From Lysobacterales bacterium (GTDB lineage: Bacteria; Pseudomonadota; Gammaproteobacteria; Xanthomonadales; SZUA-36): DNA of 8,449 bases. The notes beneath the pieces were generated by a model. That model had not been told where the DNA came from and made no database searches. It saw only the letters and a list, made by a program, of their open reading frames with translations. Shown here piece by piece: positions 1-7,400 of this stretch. How positions within the stretch are numbered: position 1 is the stretch's first letter; each line of letters opens with the position of its first letter. A program made the translations under genes and the position numbers. The stretch covers positions 1 through 8,449 of the forward strand of contig SHZL01000113.1 of NCBI GenBank assembly GCA_009692275.1. The letters run 5' to 3'.

Positions 1-625
1 TCATGTCCTTAAGGATGGGAACCTGATTCTGTACGTGGAGGCCGTGGAGAAGGATGGCCGTACCCTGCGAAACATTTTTATTCAGCAAAGGCAGGCGGAA
101 CGAGAGCAAATCTGGATTGCGGAGAAGGGCTATTACTGGCTGGATGCTGCGGCAGGCATTCGTTACCTGACTCTTGAAAATGGCCAGATTACCGAGGGTG
201 GGAGTGGCAGTCTTGATTTCGGCATAGTTCGATTCTCGCGTAATGACATTCGGCTTCCGGAGCCGGAGGGTAGTAACAAACCACTGGATGTCAGGCTGCG
301 GCCAAGCACCGAGTTGTTGTTTTCGGGAAATCCGGTGGAGGCCGCGCAAATGCAGTGGAGGATTTCCCCGTCCATTACAATCCTGGTGCTGGGGCTATTG
401 GCCTTGCCCCTGGCGCATTCGGCACCCAAGGAAAACCGGGGTGGACGGATTCTTTTTGCCATCCTGGTTTATGCAGTTTACGCCAATGTTCTGCACATCA
501 GCCGTTCCTGGGTCGAGCGCGGCGTGCTTCCACCCGTGCTGGGACTGTGGTGGGTGCATTTGCTGATGCTTGCGATTGGTGTCATCTGGCTTCGCCGCCT
601 GAGCAACCGGGTCGGGGGAGGGTAG
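1..625 (+). CDS. lptF: LPS export ABC transporter permease LptF, 3' part only
   Basis: LptF is one of two inner-membrane permease subunits of the LptB2FG transporter, which extracts lipopolysaccharide from the inner membrane and feeds it to the LptC-LptA bridge. The reading frame is open from base 2 with no start in the window, so the gene begins upstream; about 207 codons are present of a family length near 366. The visible part starts in the periplasmic beta-jellyroll domain (the stretch around NIFIQQR and the following strands). Three hydrophobic segments then follow, near ITILVLGLLALPLAHS, ILFAILVYAVYANVLHI and LWWVHLLMLAIGVIWL, matching TM4-TM6 of the family. It ends in TAG 7 bases before the lptG GTG start, so the pair is presumably co-transcribed. 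Assignment as LptF rather than LptG rests on its position directly before a complete LptG-like gene and on the usual order of the pair. Confidence 0.93.
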   Translation, partial: HVLKDGNLILYVEAVEKDGRTLRNIFIQQRQAEREQIWIAEKGYYWLDAAAGIRYLTLENGQITEGGSGSLDFGIVRFSRNDIRLPEPEGSNKPLDVRLRPSTELLFSGNPVEAAQMQWRISPSITILVLGLLALPLAHSAPKENRGGRILFAILVYAVYANVLHISRSWVERGVLPPVLGLWWVHLLMLAIGVIWLRRLSNRVGGG

Positions 626-632
626 CCCCTTG

Positions 633-1715
633 GTGAAATTGGTCGATCGCTATCTCGGCAAGGCATCCATACAGGGTGTGCTCCTGGTTTGGCTTGGGTT
701 GACCGTGCTGTTCGTCCTGTTCTCGCTGTTGCAGGAAATGCGTTCTGTGCAAAACCAGTACACCGCCGGTGATGTGTTCTGGGTGATTATGTTGACCATT
801 CCGCGAATGGCGTACCAGATTTTTCCCGTCGCCGCACTGCTGGGAGCGTTGCTGGGTGTGGGAGGGCTCGCCGCTTCGAATGAACTGGTAGTGTTTCGCA
901 CCTCCGGCGTCTCCAGGCTGAGGTTGTCTGCAGCAGCACTGGCCGGGGTCCTGCTGCTGACCGTTCCTGCGATCATTATCGGGGAGTGGGTGGCGCCACC
1001 CGCGGAGCACCAGGCGCGAGCCTTCAGGCTGAGTGAAATCGTAGGGCGGGCCATCATCGGAGGTCCACGGGGAGTGTGGATGCGCGATGGAGCCGATATC
1101 GTCAACATCCAGCTGCCGCTGCTTTCAGCCAATCGCGGTGAGCAATCCGTGGCATTCAATGATGTAGTCATTTACAGCTTTACTGACCAGGTTGACCTGA
1201 AGTCCATTACGCGCGCTGCCAGCGCCGTTCACAGCGGTGAAAACTGGACACTCAATGACGTCAGCGAGGTGTCTTTTACCCGGGACGGTGCATCGGTGCA
1301 CAAAGTGGCGCAACGCGGTTGGGCAACCGAAGTGAAACCGGAGTTATTGGATTTCGCGGTTACGCGGCCCCAGCACCTGTCGTTACGCTCCCTGGTGGGC
1401 TATCTTGCTTACCTCAAGGAAAACGGATTGGATGACACGGTATACCGGGCGGCGTTATGGGAGCGGCTTGTTTTCCCGTTGACCGTGATTGCGCTGGTAC
1501 TTGCCGGGATGCCCTTCGTTTTCGGATCTGCTCGCAGTCACAACGCCGGTGTGCACCTGTTTTTCGGCATGATTCTGGGGGGCGTATTCATGGTCATTGA
1601 CCGAATGGCAGAGAATTTTGGCGAAGCCTATGCGGTGCCTGCAGTGTTGAGCCATGTTCTGCCGTCGCTGATACTGGCAATAGCCGCGATCGTGGCGTTG
1701 CGGCGCACAGCTTAG
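633..1715 (+). CDS. lptG: LPS export ABC transporter permease LptG
   Basis: LptG is the partner permease of LptF in the LptB2FG lipopolysaccharide exporter. With the GTG at 633 the protein has 360 residues, the same as E. coli LptG. It opens with the family-typical KLVDRYLG. Three membrane segments follow at about residues 16-33, 49-80 and 97-119, then a periplasmic beta-jellyroll domain (about 120-260), then three more segments near 278-298, 307-325 and 338-356. The conserved cytoplasmic coupling region around SNELVVFRTSGVS (82-94) lies between TM2 and TM3. The start is uncertain by one codon: TTG 630 and GTG 633 are adjacent, and the purine run GGGGGAGGG at 614-622 lies 7 or 10 bases ahead of them. 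I chose GTG as the stronger initiator. The gene ends 22 bases from the convergent RDD gene, and I see no strong hairpin with a T-run in that gap. Confidence 0.95.
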   Translation: MKLVDRYLGKASIQGVLLVWLGLTVLFVLFSLLQEMRSVQNQYTAGDVFWVIMLTIPRMAYQIFPVAALLGALLGVGGLAASNELVVFRTSGVSRLRLSAAALAGVLLLTVPAIIIGEWVAPPAEHQARAFRLSEIVGRAIIGGPRGVWMRDGADIVNIQLPLLSANRGEQSVAFNDVVIYSFTDQVDLKSITRAASAVHSGENWTLNDVSEVSFTRDGASVHKVAQRGWATEVKPELLDFAVTRPQHLSLRSLVGYLAYLKENGLDDTVYRAALWERLVFPLTVIALVLAGMPFVFGSARSHNAGVHLFFGMILGGVFMVIDRMAENFGEAYAVPAVLSHVLPSLILAIAAIVALRRTA

Positions 1716-1737
1716 CAGGGGGCTCCTGGAAGTGGGG

Positions 1738-2214
1738 TCAGGCGGAGGGTCCGGTCCGGCACAGGCGACTTCGACTCCAGCGGTCATGCCAGGCGCGGTG
1801 CTCCCGGTCAAAGATTGACCAAATGTAACCTGCTCCCAACGGTAAGGCCGAGACGAAGGACACAGCAAATCGAAGCCCGCTCTGAACCCAACCCACAGGC
1901 TGTGCATTGTCGCTGACCAGGTGCACCCGCCATGCGCGCATACCCAAGGTTAACCCGCCGTGTTGCCAGCACCAGGCAAGATAGAGGAACCACACGGCGA
2001 GCAGATACAGGCTGTAGCAGACGTCCTTTCCGGCCGTAAGCGTGGCTGGATGAATCAATAAGGCCAGGCCGGTCGCGAACATCATGAGAGCAAGGATTAC
2101 CACAGCATCGTATAACATGACCAGCGTTCGGCGCACAAAACCGCAGGCCACGGGGCCTGTTTCGTGCCGGTCCAGCGTGAGTTCAGGTGGTTTGGTCCCG
2201 GGCTTGGCCGACAT
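1738..2214 (-). CDS. RDD family integral membrane protein
   Basis: A 158-residue inner-membrane protein of the RDD family, whose cellular role is mostly unknown; some members have been linked to ion transport, but nothing here shows a substrate. After a hydrophilic N-terminus of about 25 residues come RR at 28-29 and an Asp at 36 inside the first membrane segment (about 31-54). A second segment lies at 66-83 and a third near 112-135. The family signature motifs are clear: GGLTLGMRAWRV (86-97) between TM2 and TM3, and FDREHRAWHDR (135-145) after TM3. The ATG at 2212-2214 gives a full-length protein but has no obvious Shine-Dalgarno sequence. The gene converges on lptG and diverges from xerD, so it is probably transcribed alone. 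The C-terminal tail (SRSRLCRTGPSA) is short and basic. Confidence 0.9.
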   Translation of the reverse strand: MSAKPGTKPPELTLDRHETGPVACGFVRRTLVMLYDAVVILALMMFATGLALLIHPATLTAGKDVCYSLYLLAVWFLYLAWCWQHGGLTLGMRAWRVHLVSDNAQPVGWVQSGLRFAVSFVSALPLGAGYIWSIFDREHRAWHDRWSRSRLCRTGPSA

Positions 2215-2243
2215 CAGAATGTTTTCAGCTGCAACGTCAGGAC

Positions 2244-2249
2244 ATTATC
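2244..2249 (-). promoter_or_regulatory. Possible -10 element for the RDD gene
   Basis: Read on the minus strand this is GATAAT, 5 of 6 to the sigma-70 -10 consensus, placed so that transcription would begin about 23 bases before the RDD start codon. No convincing -35 hexamer lies at 16-18 bases, so this is only a candidate. Confidence 0.25.
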
Positions 2250-2332
2250 CCTGATTTCTGTTCCCGACAGAGCAAAGAACCGTTTCAGCCTCGGTGCGCC
2301 GGTTACGCGCACTTTCGCAGTTAGCCTGGTCT

Positions 2333-2340
2333 GGTATGCT
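2333..2340 (+). promoter_or_regulatory. Possible extended -10 element for xerD
   Basis: The sequence TGGTATGCT (starting at 2332) has the TGn extension plus TATGCT, 4 of 6 to the -10 consensus. The -35 region is poor, as is tolerated with extended -10 promoters. If used, transcripts would begin near 2347. That is downstream of the in-frame ATG at 2336, so translation would have to begin at 2474 or 2495. This is an inference from pattern only. Confidence 0.25.
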
Positions 2341-2461
2341 TGAAGCACCAGAAATCAGACGTGCATTTGCCACCCGTCACTGGGTTGGAGAGCGGTTAAT
2401 TACAACATCAAGGCCAATACGGGAGCGGAAGAGCGGGAAGACTGGTCCTGGCGCGCCGCGC

Positions 2462-2467
2462 GAGGGG
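2462..2467 (+). promoter_or_regulatory. Shine-Dalgarno sequence that bears on the xerD start
   Basis: GAGGGG sits 6 bases before the CTG codon at 2474, an optimal spacing. No comparable ribosome-binding sequence precedes the in-frame GTG (2294) or ATG (2336). A second, weaker GAGG at 2486-2489 lies 5 bases before the TTG at 2495. Confidence 0.5.
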
Positions 2468-2473
2468 TTTCCT

Positions 2474-3370
2474 CTGGCTCAATCCGAGGCAGGGTTGATT
2501 GACCGCTTTCTGGATGCCGTTTGGGCTGAGAGGGGACTGAGCAAGAACACGCTGGACTCCTATCGGTATGATCTGCAGTTACTGGCGGTTTACCTGCAGG
2601 CCCGCACTCTGGGCCTGGAAACTGCCGGACGGCAAGACATACTCGGTTTTCTCGCAGCGCAAGTGCAGCAGGGGCGTAACCCCCGTTCCCTGTCGCGCTA
2701 CCTTTCCGGGTTCCGGCAATTTTACCAGTGGCAACTGCGTGAAGGTCGTCGCACGGACAATCCCTGCGTCCTCATTGAAAGCCCCAAACTGGGCAGGGGC
2801 TTACCCAAGGCATTGAGCGAGGGGCAGGTTACGGCGCTAATTGAAAGCCCGGATACCAGCCAGGCTCTTGGCTTGCGCGACCGCACTATGCTGGAATTGA
2901 TGTATGCCACGGGTTTGCGGGTTAGTGAACTGGTTTCGCTGGAACTTGGGCAGGTGAATCTGAACCAGGGGGTCGTGCGTGTTCTGGGCAAAGGGGGTAA
3001 AGAACGCCTGGTTCCGCTGGGAGAGGAGTCCATGTCCTGGTTGCAGCGATATTTGCATGAATCGCGGCCGGAATTGATGGGGCAACATCAATGTGCCCAG
3101 GTATTCGTGACTAACCGCAAGGCCGGACTCAGCCGGCAGGCGTTCTGGCATGCCATAAGGCGACATGCACACATTGCAGGTATCACCCATGACGTCTCAC
3201 CCCACATGTTGCGGCATTCCTTTGCCACGCATTTGTTGAATCACGGGGCGGATCTGCGGGTGGTGCAATTGCTGCTGGGGCATTCAAACCTCTCTACAAC
3301 GCAGATTTATACTCACATTGCCAAAGAGGGGCTGAAGCAAATGCATGCGCAGCATCACCCGAGGGCTTAA
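2474..3370 (+). CDS. xerD: Site-specific tyrosine recombinase XerD
   Basis: XerD acts with XerC and FtsK at the dif site to resolve chromosome dimers before cell division. Counted from CTG 2474 the protein has 298 residues, exactly the E. coli length. The N-terminal SAM-like DNA-binding domain (about 5-90) includes IDRFLDAVWAERGLS. The catalytic domain carries the full tyrosine-recombinase set: R149 (ATGLRVSE), K173 (GKGGKER), H244 and R247 (SPHMLRHSFATH), H270 (LLGHSNLSTTQ) and nucleophile Y279 (QIYTH). The last four have the same numbers as in E. coli XerD. The end, HAQHHPRA, is typical of XerD rather than XerC. The frame is open back to GTG 2294 (358 residues) and ATG 2336 (344), but those extra residues lack family resemblance. 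TTG 2495 would give 291 residues. I chose CTG for its Shine-Dalgarno sequence and the length match; the start is uncertain, the identity is not. dsbC follows, as in E. coli. Confidence 0.95.
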   Translation: MAQSEAGLIDRFLDAVWAERGLSKNTLDSYRYDLQLLAVYLQARTLGLETAGRQDILGFLAAQVQQGRNPRSLSRYLSGFRQFYQWQLREGRRTDNPCVLIESPKLGRGLPKALSEGQVTALIESPDTSQALGLRDRTMLELMYATGLRVSELVSLELGQVNLNQGVVRVLGKGGKERLVPLGEESMSWLQRYLHESRPELMGQHQCAQVFVTNRKAGLSRQAFWHAIRRHAHIAGITHDVSPHMLRHSFATHLLNHGADLRVVQLLLGHSNLSTTQIYTHIAKEGLKQMHAQHHPRA

Positions 3371-3392
3371 CTGTGGCATTTAGGTGCGGTGC

Positions 3393-3419
3393 GTGACTGT
3401 TATATGAGATAATTAATAT
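3393..3419 (+). promoter_or_regulatory. Weak sigma-70-like promoter candidate upstream of dsbC
   Basis: An AT-rich patch right after xerD holds GTGACT (3393-3398) and TAATAT (3414-3419), 15 bases apart, resembling short-spaced -35 and -10 elements. The surrounding region is much more AT-rich than the genes, which supports a promoter somewhere here, but the exact boxes are uncertain. Confidence 0.3.
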
Positions 3420-3428
3420 TGTCCGGGG

Positions 3429-3435
3429 GGAACTT
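3429..3435 (+). promoter_or_regulatory. Sigma-E-like -35 element (GGAACTT) upstream of dsbC
   Basis: GGAACTT is a perfect match to the -35 element used by sigma-E (RpoE) in enterobacteria, and it lies in the intergenic space 83 bases before the dsbC ATG. A -10 of the TCTGA or TCAAA type is expected about 16 bases on; at that distance the sequence is TCCGT (3452-3456), which shares only the TC, and TCAGG begins at 3456. The -10 is therefore weak. The idea gains some weight from the reported sigma-E dependence of dsbC in E. coli. Confidence 0.35.
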
Positions 3436-3517
3436 TTCTTCCCGCGCAGGCTCCGTCAGGCAGGGCCGCCTTCCCGCAAAGGCCGTGCGACAATTCATAC
3501 AGGAAACGAGACAGGTT

Positions 3518-4261
3518 ATGAAACGTTCAATTCAGATGATAGCGATGCCGGCACTGGCCATGTGTGCTTCTCTTCCGGTTTTTGCACAAGACCAGTTCGA
3601 ACTGGTAGAGCAGCGCATCCGCACCCTCGCGCCCAATGCGGAATCAATAGCAGTATCCGAGACCCCCATACAGGGTGTTCTGCAGGTGCAGGTAAACGGC
3701 GACATTGTTTATGCCAGCGCTGATGGCAAGTACCTCATCCAGGGTCGCATTATTGACATGGATACACGCGCCGACCTTACTGAACAGGCAAAAGCGGTGC
3801 AACGCCTGGAGTTGCTTAAAGGCATAGACGAGACCAAGGAGATCACATTTGCGCCTGCTGACCCGGTATACGACCTGACGGTGTTTACCGATGTCGATTG
3901 TGGTTATTGCCGTAAGTTGCATTCGCAGATTGCAGAGTACAACCAGCAAGGTATAGCTATTCATTACATGGCTTTTCCCCGGGCGGGGATAGGGTCTCCG
4001 TCGTACGATAAATTCGTCTCTGTGTGGTGCGCCGACGACCAGCAGACAGCACTCACCAACGCCAAGGCTGGCAATGATCCTGTTCCGGAGCAGTGTGAAA
4101 ACCCGGTTGCGGCGCAATACGAGTTGGGCGTCCAGCTGGGTGTCACCGGAACCCCGGCGTTGTTGACGGCAGACGGAACGTTGATTCCAGGCTATGTGCC
4201 ACCGGCTGATTTGCGCCAGCGACTTGACTCCATGGCCGGAGTTGCAGCTGCCGCAAACTAG
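3518..4261 (+). CDS. dsbC: Periplasmic thiol:disulfide isomerase DsbC
   Basis: DsbC is a homodimeric periplasmic protein that reshuffles wrong disulfide bonds and is kept reduced by DsbD. The ATG at 3518 gives 247 residues, beginning with a Sec signal peptide (MKRS, a hydrophobic core, then VFA-QD with likely cleavage after residue 23). An AGGA at 3501-3504 lies somewhat far upstream (13 bases) and ACAGG lies closer. The N-terminal dimerisation domain spans about 24-85 (GVLQVQVNGDIVYASADGKY, LIQGRIIDMD). After a helical linker comes the thioredoxin-fold domain with the active site CGYC (C128, C131) in FTDVDCGYCRKLH. The cis-proline loop is GVTGTPALL (P213). A second pair, C171 (WCADD) and C193 (EQCENP), matches the structural disulfide of E. 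coli DsbC. The frame stays open upstream to TTG 3419, but that extension would bury the signal peptide and is rejected. xerD precedes it by 147 bases; purL follows. Confidence 0.96.
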   Translation: MKRSIQMIAMPALAMCASLPVFAQDQFELVEQRIRTLAPNAESIAVSETPIQGVLQVQVNGDIVYASADGKYLIQGRIIDMDTRADLTEQAKAVQRLELLKGIDETKEITFAPADPVYDLTVFTDVDCGYCRKLHSQIAEYNQQGIAIHYMAFPRAGIGSPSYDKFVSVWCADDQQTALTNAKAGNDPVPEQCENPVAAQYELGVQLGVTGTPALLTADGTLIPGYVPPADLRQRLDSMAGVAAAAN

Positions 4262-4289
4262 CCCGACGGTCGCTTGCTGGAGGCTTGTT

Positions 4290-4335
4290 GCGCCCGGGCT
4301 TTAGAGCCTGGGGGTAGGTATGTTCTGCCGGGCGC
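4290..4335 (+). repeat. Overlapping inverted repeats in the dsbC-purL gap
   Basis: Two stems share the same left arm. Stem A pairs 4293-4300 with 4305-4312 (CCCGGGCT with AGCCTGGG, one G-T pair, loop TTAG). Stem B pairs 4290-4297 perfectly with 4328-4335 (GCGCCCGG with CCGGGCGC, 30-base loop). They cannot form at the same time. Stem A could serve as the dsbC transcript end, but no T-run follows it directly. A T6 run at 4364-4369 lies 28 bases after stem B, too far for a standard intrinsic terminator. The function is unknown. Confidence 0.5.
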
Positions 4336-4344
4336 GTCTCTGGG

Positions 4345-4350
4345 TTGACG
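4345..4350 (+). promoter_or_regulatory. Possible -35 element in the purL leader
   Basis: TTGACG is 5 of 6 to the -35 consensus, but no good -10 hexamer lies 16-18 bases downstream, where the sequence is T-rich and enters the hexamer repeat. A second, perfect TTGACA at 4391-4396 is followed 18 bases on only by CAAATA. Either could be part of the purL promoter; neither is convincing. I see no PurR-type operator. Confidence 0.2.
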
Positions 4351-4369
4351 TACGATCAGCTAATTTTTT

Positions 4370-4411
4370 GCTTTGGCTTTCGCTTTGGCTTTGACATTGG
4401 CTTTGGCATCG
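4370..4411 (+). repeat. Degenerate hexanucleotide tandem repeat (GCTTTG) before purL
   Basis: Seven consecutive hexamers read GCTTTG, GCTTTC, GCTTTG, GCTTTG, ACATTG, GCTTTG, GCATCG. Four are identical and the others differ at one to three bases. The unit is a multiple of three and lies in frame with purL, so copy-number change would not shift the frame. The array ends 27 bases before the inferred purL start and sits between the T6 run and the Shine-Dalgarno sequence. Confidence 0.8.
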
Positions 4412-4426
4412 GACCAAATAAAAACC

Positions 4427-4431
4427 GGGAG
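4427..4431 (+). promoter_or_regulatory. purL: Shine-Dalgarno sequence that decides the purL start
   Basis: GGGAG lies 7 bases before the TTG at 4439. The upstream in-frame TTG codons inside the hexamer repeat (4373, 4385, 4391, 4397, 4403) have only T-rich sequence and repeat units ahead of them and no ribosome-binding site. This makes 4439 the best start. Confidence 0.65.
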
Positions 4432-4438
4432 CACAAAC

Positions 4439-7400
4439 TTGTCCGATTTCACCTGGCTGCTGGGCGAACCTGCTTTATCTGAGTTTCGCAAGACCCGGCT
4501 TTCGCTTCAATTGGTGGAACGTTTTGGCCTGGAATGCTCAATCGATTCCCGGTTCGTCTATTTCATAGAGTCCGACACCCCCCTTGCCGTTGCAGATATC
4601 AAACGCCTTGGCGACCTCTTGCACGCCAAAAGCAAAGCTACTCTGGACAGCGCTGGCCTGATCCTCGTCGTTCCGCGCCTGGGCACACTGTCGCCCTGGT
4701 CAAGCAAAGCAACTGACATTGCCAGCCGTTGCGGGCTGAGCAGTGTCAAGCGCATTGAACGCGGCACCGCCTACTGGATCGGGGGCGCATCTTCCCTGTC
4801 AACGGCCGACACACTGGGACTGCATGCGTTGCTACACGACCGCATGACCCAGTCAGTGCTCGATGATGTCGACGCAGCAAGAGCGCTTTTTCTGCATGGA
4901 TCAGCGCGGCCATTGCGGCACGTTCCCGTCTTGCTTGAAGGCGCAGTTGCACTGAGCCGTGCTGATCGTGAACTTGGCCTGGCATTGTCCGGGCAGGAAA
5001 TAGACTACCTTGCGGAGGCTTTCAAGCGCCTGGGACGGGACCCCAGCGATGCGGAGCTGATGATGTTTGCGCAGGCCAACTCGGAGCATTGCCGGCACAA
5101 GATTTTCAATGCCTCCTGGACCATTGACACAGAGGCAGCGAAACACAGCCTGTTCGACATGATTCGCAATACTCACGCCCTATCGCCCGCGGGAGTATTG
5201 TCGGCCTACCACGACAATTCAGCAGTCATTGCCGGCCCGGAAGGCGAGCGGTTCTTCGTGCAGCCTGAGTCCGGGATCTATGGCTGGGTCAATGAAAGCC
5301 TGCCATTCCAGATCAAGGTCGAAACGCATAATCACCCTACGGCTATATCACCGTTCCCCGGCGCAGCTACGGGCTCCGGGGGAGAGATTCGCGATGAAGC
5401 AGCTACGGGGCGTGGCGCCAGGCCCAAAGCCGGGCTCACGGGATTCTCCGTTTCCCACCTGGATATCCCGGGATATTCGTTTCCATGGCAGCAAGCGCAC
5501 GGAAAACCTGACCGCATTGCCAGCGCCCTCGAGATCATGCTTGAAGGGCCAATTGGCGGCGCGGCTTTCAACAATGAATTTGGCCGTCCGGCATTGTGCG
5601 GCTACTTCCGCACGTTTGAGCAGGAAGTGGGCGGGGTCGTATGGGGTTACCACAAGCCAATCATGATCGCCGGGGGTCTTGGCAGCATCCGCCCGGACAT
5701 GGTCAAGAAACTGCCGCTGACTCCGCAAGTGGCCATCGTCGTCATGGGCGGGCCAGCAATGCTGATCGGGCTTGGGGGCGGGGCTGCATCTTCTGTTGGC
5801 AGCGGGCAAAGCGCCGAAGAGCTGGATTTTGCCTCGGTGCAACGGGGAAACCCCGAAATGCAGCGCCGCTGCCAGGAAGTGATCGATGCGTGTTGGGCAC
5901 TGGGCGAACATAATCCGATCCTGTCCATCCACGATGTAGGGGCAGGGGGGCTGGCAAATGCACTTCCCGAATTGCTGAATGACGGCGGCCGGGGCGGCTT
6001 GCTCGAGTTGCGCGATGTGTTCTCTGCGGACTCGGCTATGTCACCAATGGAAATCTGGTGCAATGAGGCGCAGGAGCGCTATGTACTGGCCATTGATACG
6101 GCCGGCCTGACGGTGTTTCAAAATATGTGCCAGCGGGAACGCTGTCCTTATGCACTACTGGGACATGCAACCCAGGAGCGGCATCTGCGCGTAACGGATC
6201 GCCAGTTGCAGACGGACGTCGTTGATATGCCGCTTGATGTCCTGCTGGGCAAAACCCCGCGCATGCATCGCATGGCCGAACGTCACGTTATTGCGGCGCG
6301 CGAGGCAGATTTTGGCGGGTGGGATATCGCAGCAGCCTTGCACCGTGTCCTGCGCTTTCCGGCGGTGGGCAGCAAGTCCTTTCTTATTACCATTGGAGAC
6401 CGCTCTGTCGGGGGGTTGGTGGTGCGCGACCAGATGGTGGGCCCCTGGCAGGTACCGGTGGCTGATGCTGCCGTTACTCTTGCCGGTTTCAACAGTGAGT
6501 GCGGTGAAGCCATGGCCATGGGTGAGCGAACCCCGCTGGCCGTTGTGAACGGGCCTGCTTCCGGGCGCGTGGCCATTGCTGAAGCCGTGTGCAATATCGC
6601 CTGTGCAGCAATACGCGATATCTCTGATATCCGCTTGTCTGCAAACTGGATGGCAGCTGCTGGCGAAGACGGCCAGGATGGCGTGCTGTTCGACACGGTT
6701 AAAGCCGTCGGCATGGAATTATGTCCCGACCTCGGTATCGCCATCCCGGTGGGCAAAGATTCCCTTTCCATGAAAACCATCTGGAACGAAGCCGGTAAGC
6801 AGAAAAAAGTACAAGCTCCGGTTTCCCTGATTGTGTCTGCATTTGCGCCGGTGAATGATGTGAGCCGATGCCTGACGCCGGAACTCATTCTGACCGGGGG
6901 TGAAACCAGCCTCGTGTTGCTTGATATGGGCGCAGGGAAAAATCGACTGGGTGGTTCCGTAGTGGCACAGGTGCATGGCGAATTTGGGCGAGAAGTCCCC
7001 GACCTGGACTCACCTGCAGTTTTGCGTGGGTTCTTCGCCGCAATTCAACAACTGAACCGGGAAAACCTGGTGCTGGCCTATCATGACCGGTCGGACGGTG
7101 GCCTGGCAGCAACCGTGTGTGAAATGGCGTTTGCTGCGCATTGCGGACTGGAACTGGATTTATGCGTGCAGCGCAGCGAACTCCTGGCGGCATTTTTCGC
7201 TGAAGAACCGGGCGCGGTAATCCAGGTGCGGGTCCGCGACTTGCCACGTGCGCATGAAGTCCTCTCGGAGCATAAGGTTTCCAACCTGGCCAGGGAAATT
7301 GGCCGGCCGGTCAATGGCGACAGGCTGCGGCTCAGCAGTTTCGATGAAGTAGTTCTCGATGAATCGCTACCGCAGTTGCAGCGTTTGTGGTCAGAAACCA

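Larger units (their letters stand above)
2215..2473. other. Divergent region between the RDD gene and xerD
   Basis: This 259-base stretch separates the RDD start from the best xerD start. It is open in the xerD frame from GTG 2294, but the encoded residues (rich in Arg, with no XerD resemblance) do not look like part of the protein. It holds the candidate -10 elements for both genes. I see no tRNA, convincing hairpin or operator in it. Confidence 0.5.

Noticed and set aside
1711..1737. Possible bidirectional terminator between lptG and the RDD gene
   Set aside because: Only a 4-base stem (CAGG with CCTG) and no T-run are visible.
2941..2963. Second sigma-E-like pair inside xerD: GGAACTT at 2941-2947 and TCTGA at 2959-2963
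   Set aside because: The spacer is 11 bases, too short for sigma-E (about 16), and the sequence is ordinary coding sequence for a conserved part of XerD.
3385..3415. Possible dif-like site right after xerD, since GGTGCG and an AT-rich stretch recall the E. coli dif site
   Set aside because: Aligned in either register, the XerD-binding arm matches only 4-6 of 11 bases and the central region does not fit. The patch is better explained as a promoter.
3419..3517. In-frame upstream extension of dsbC from TTG 3419
   Set aside because: It would place 33 extra residues before an intact Sec signal peptide and overlaps the likely promoter region.
6617..6631. GATATC-TCT-GATATC inverted repeat inside purL
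   Set aside because: Short, within a conserved coding stretch (IRDISDIRLS), and expected from codon use; nothing suggests a regulatory role.
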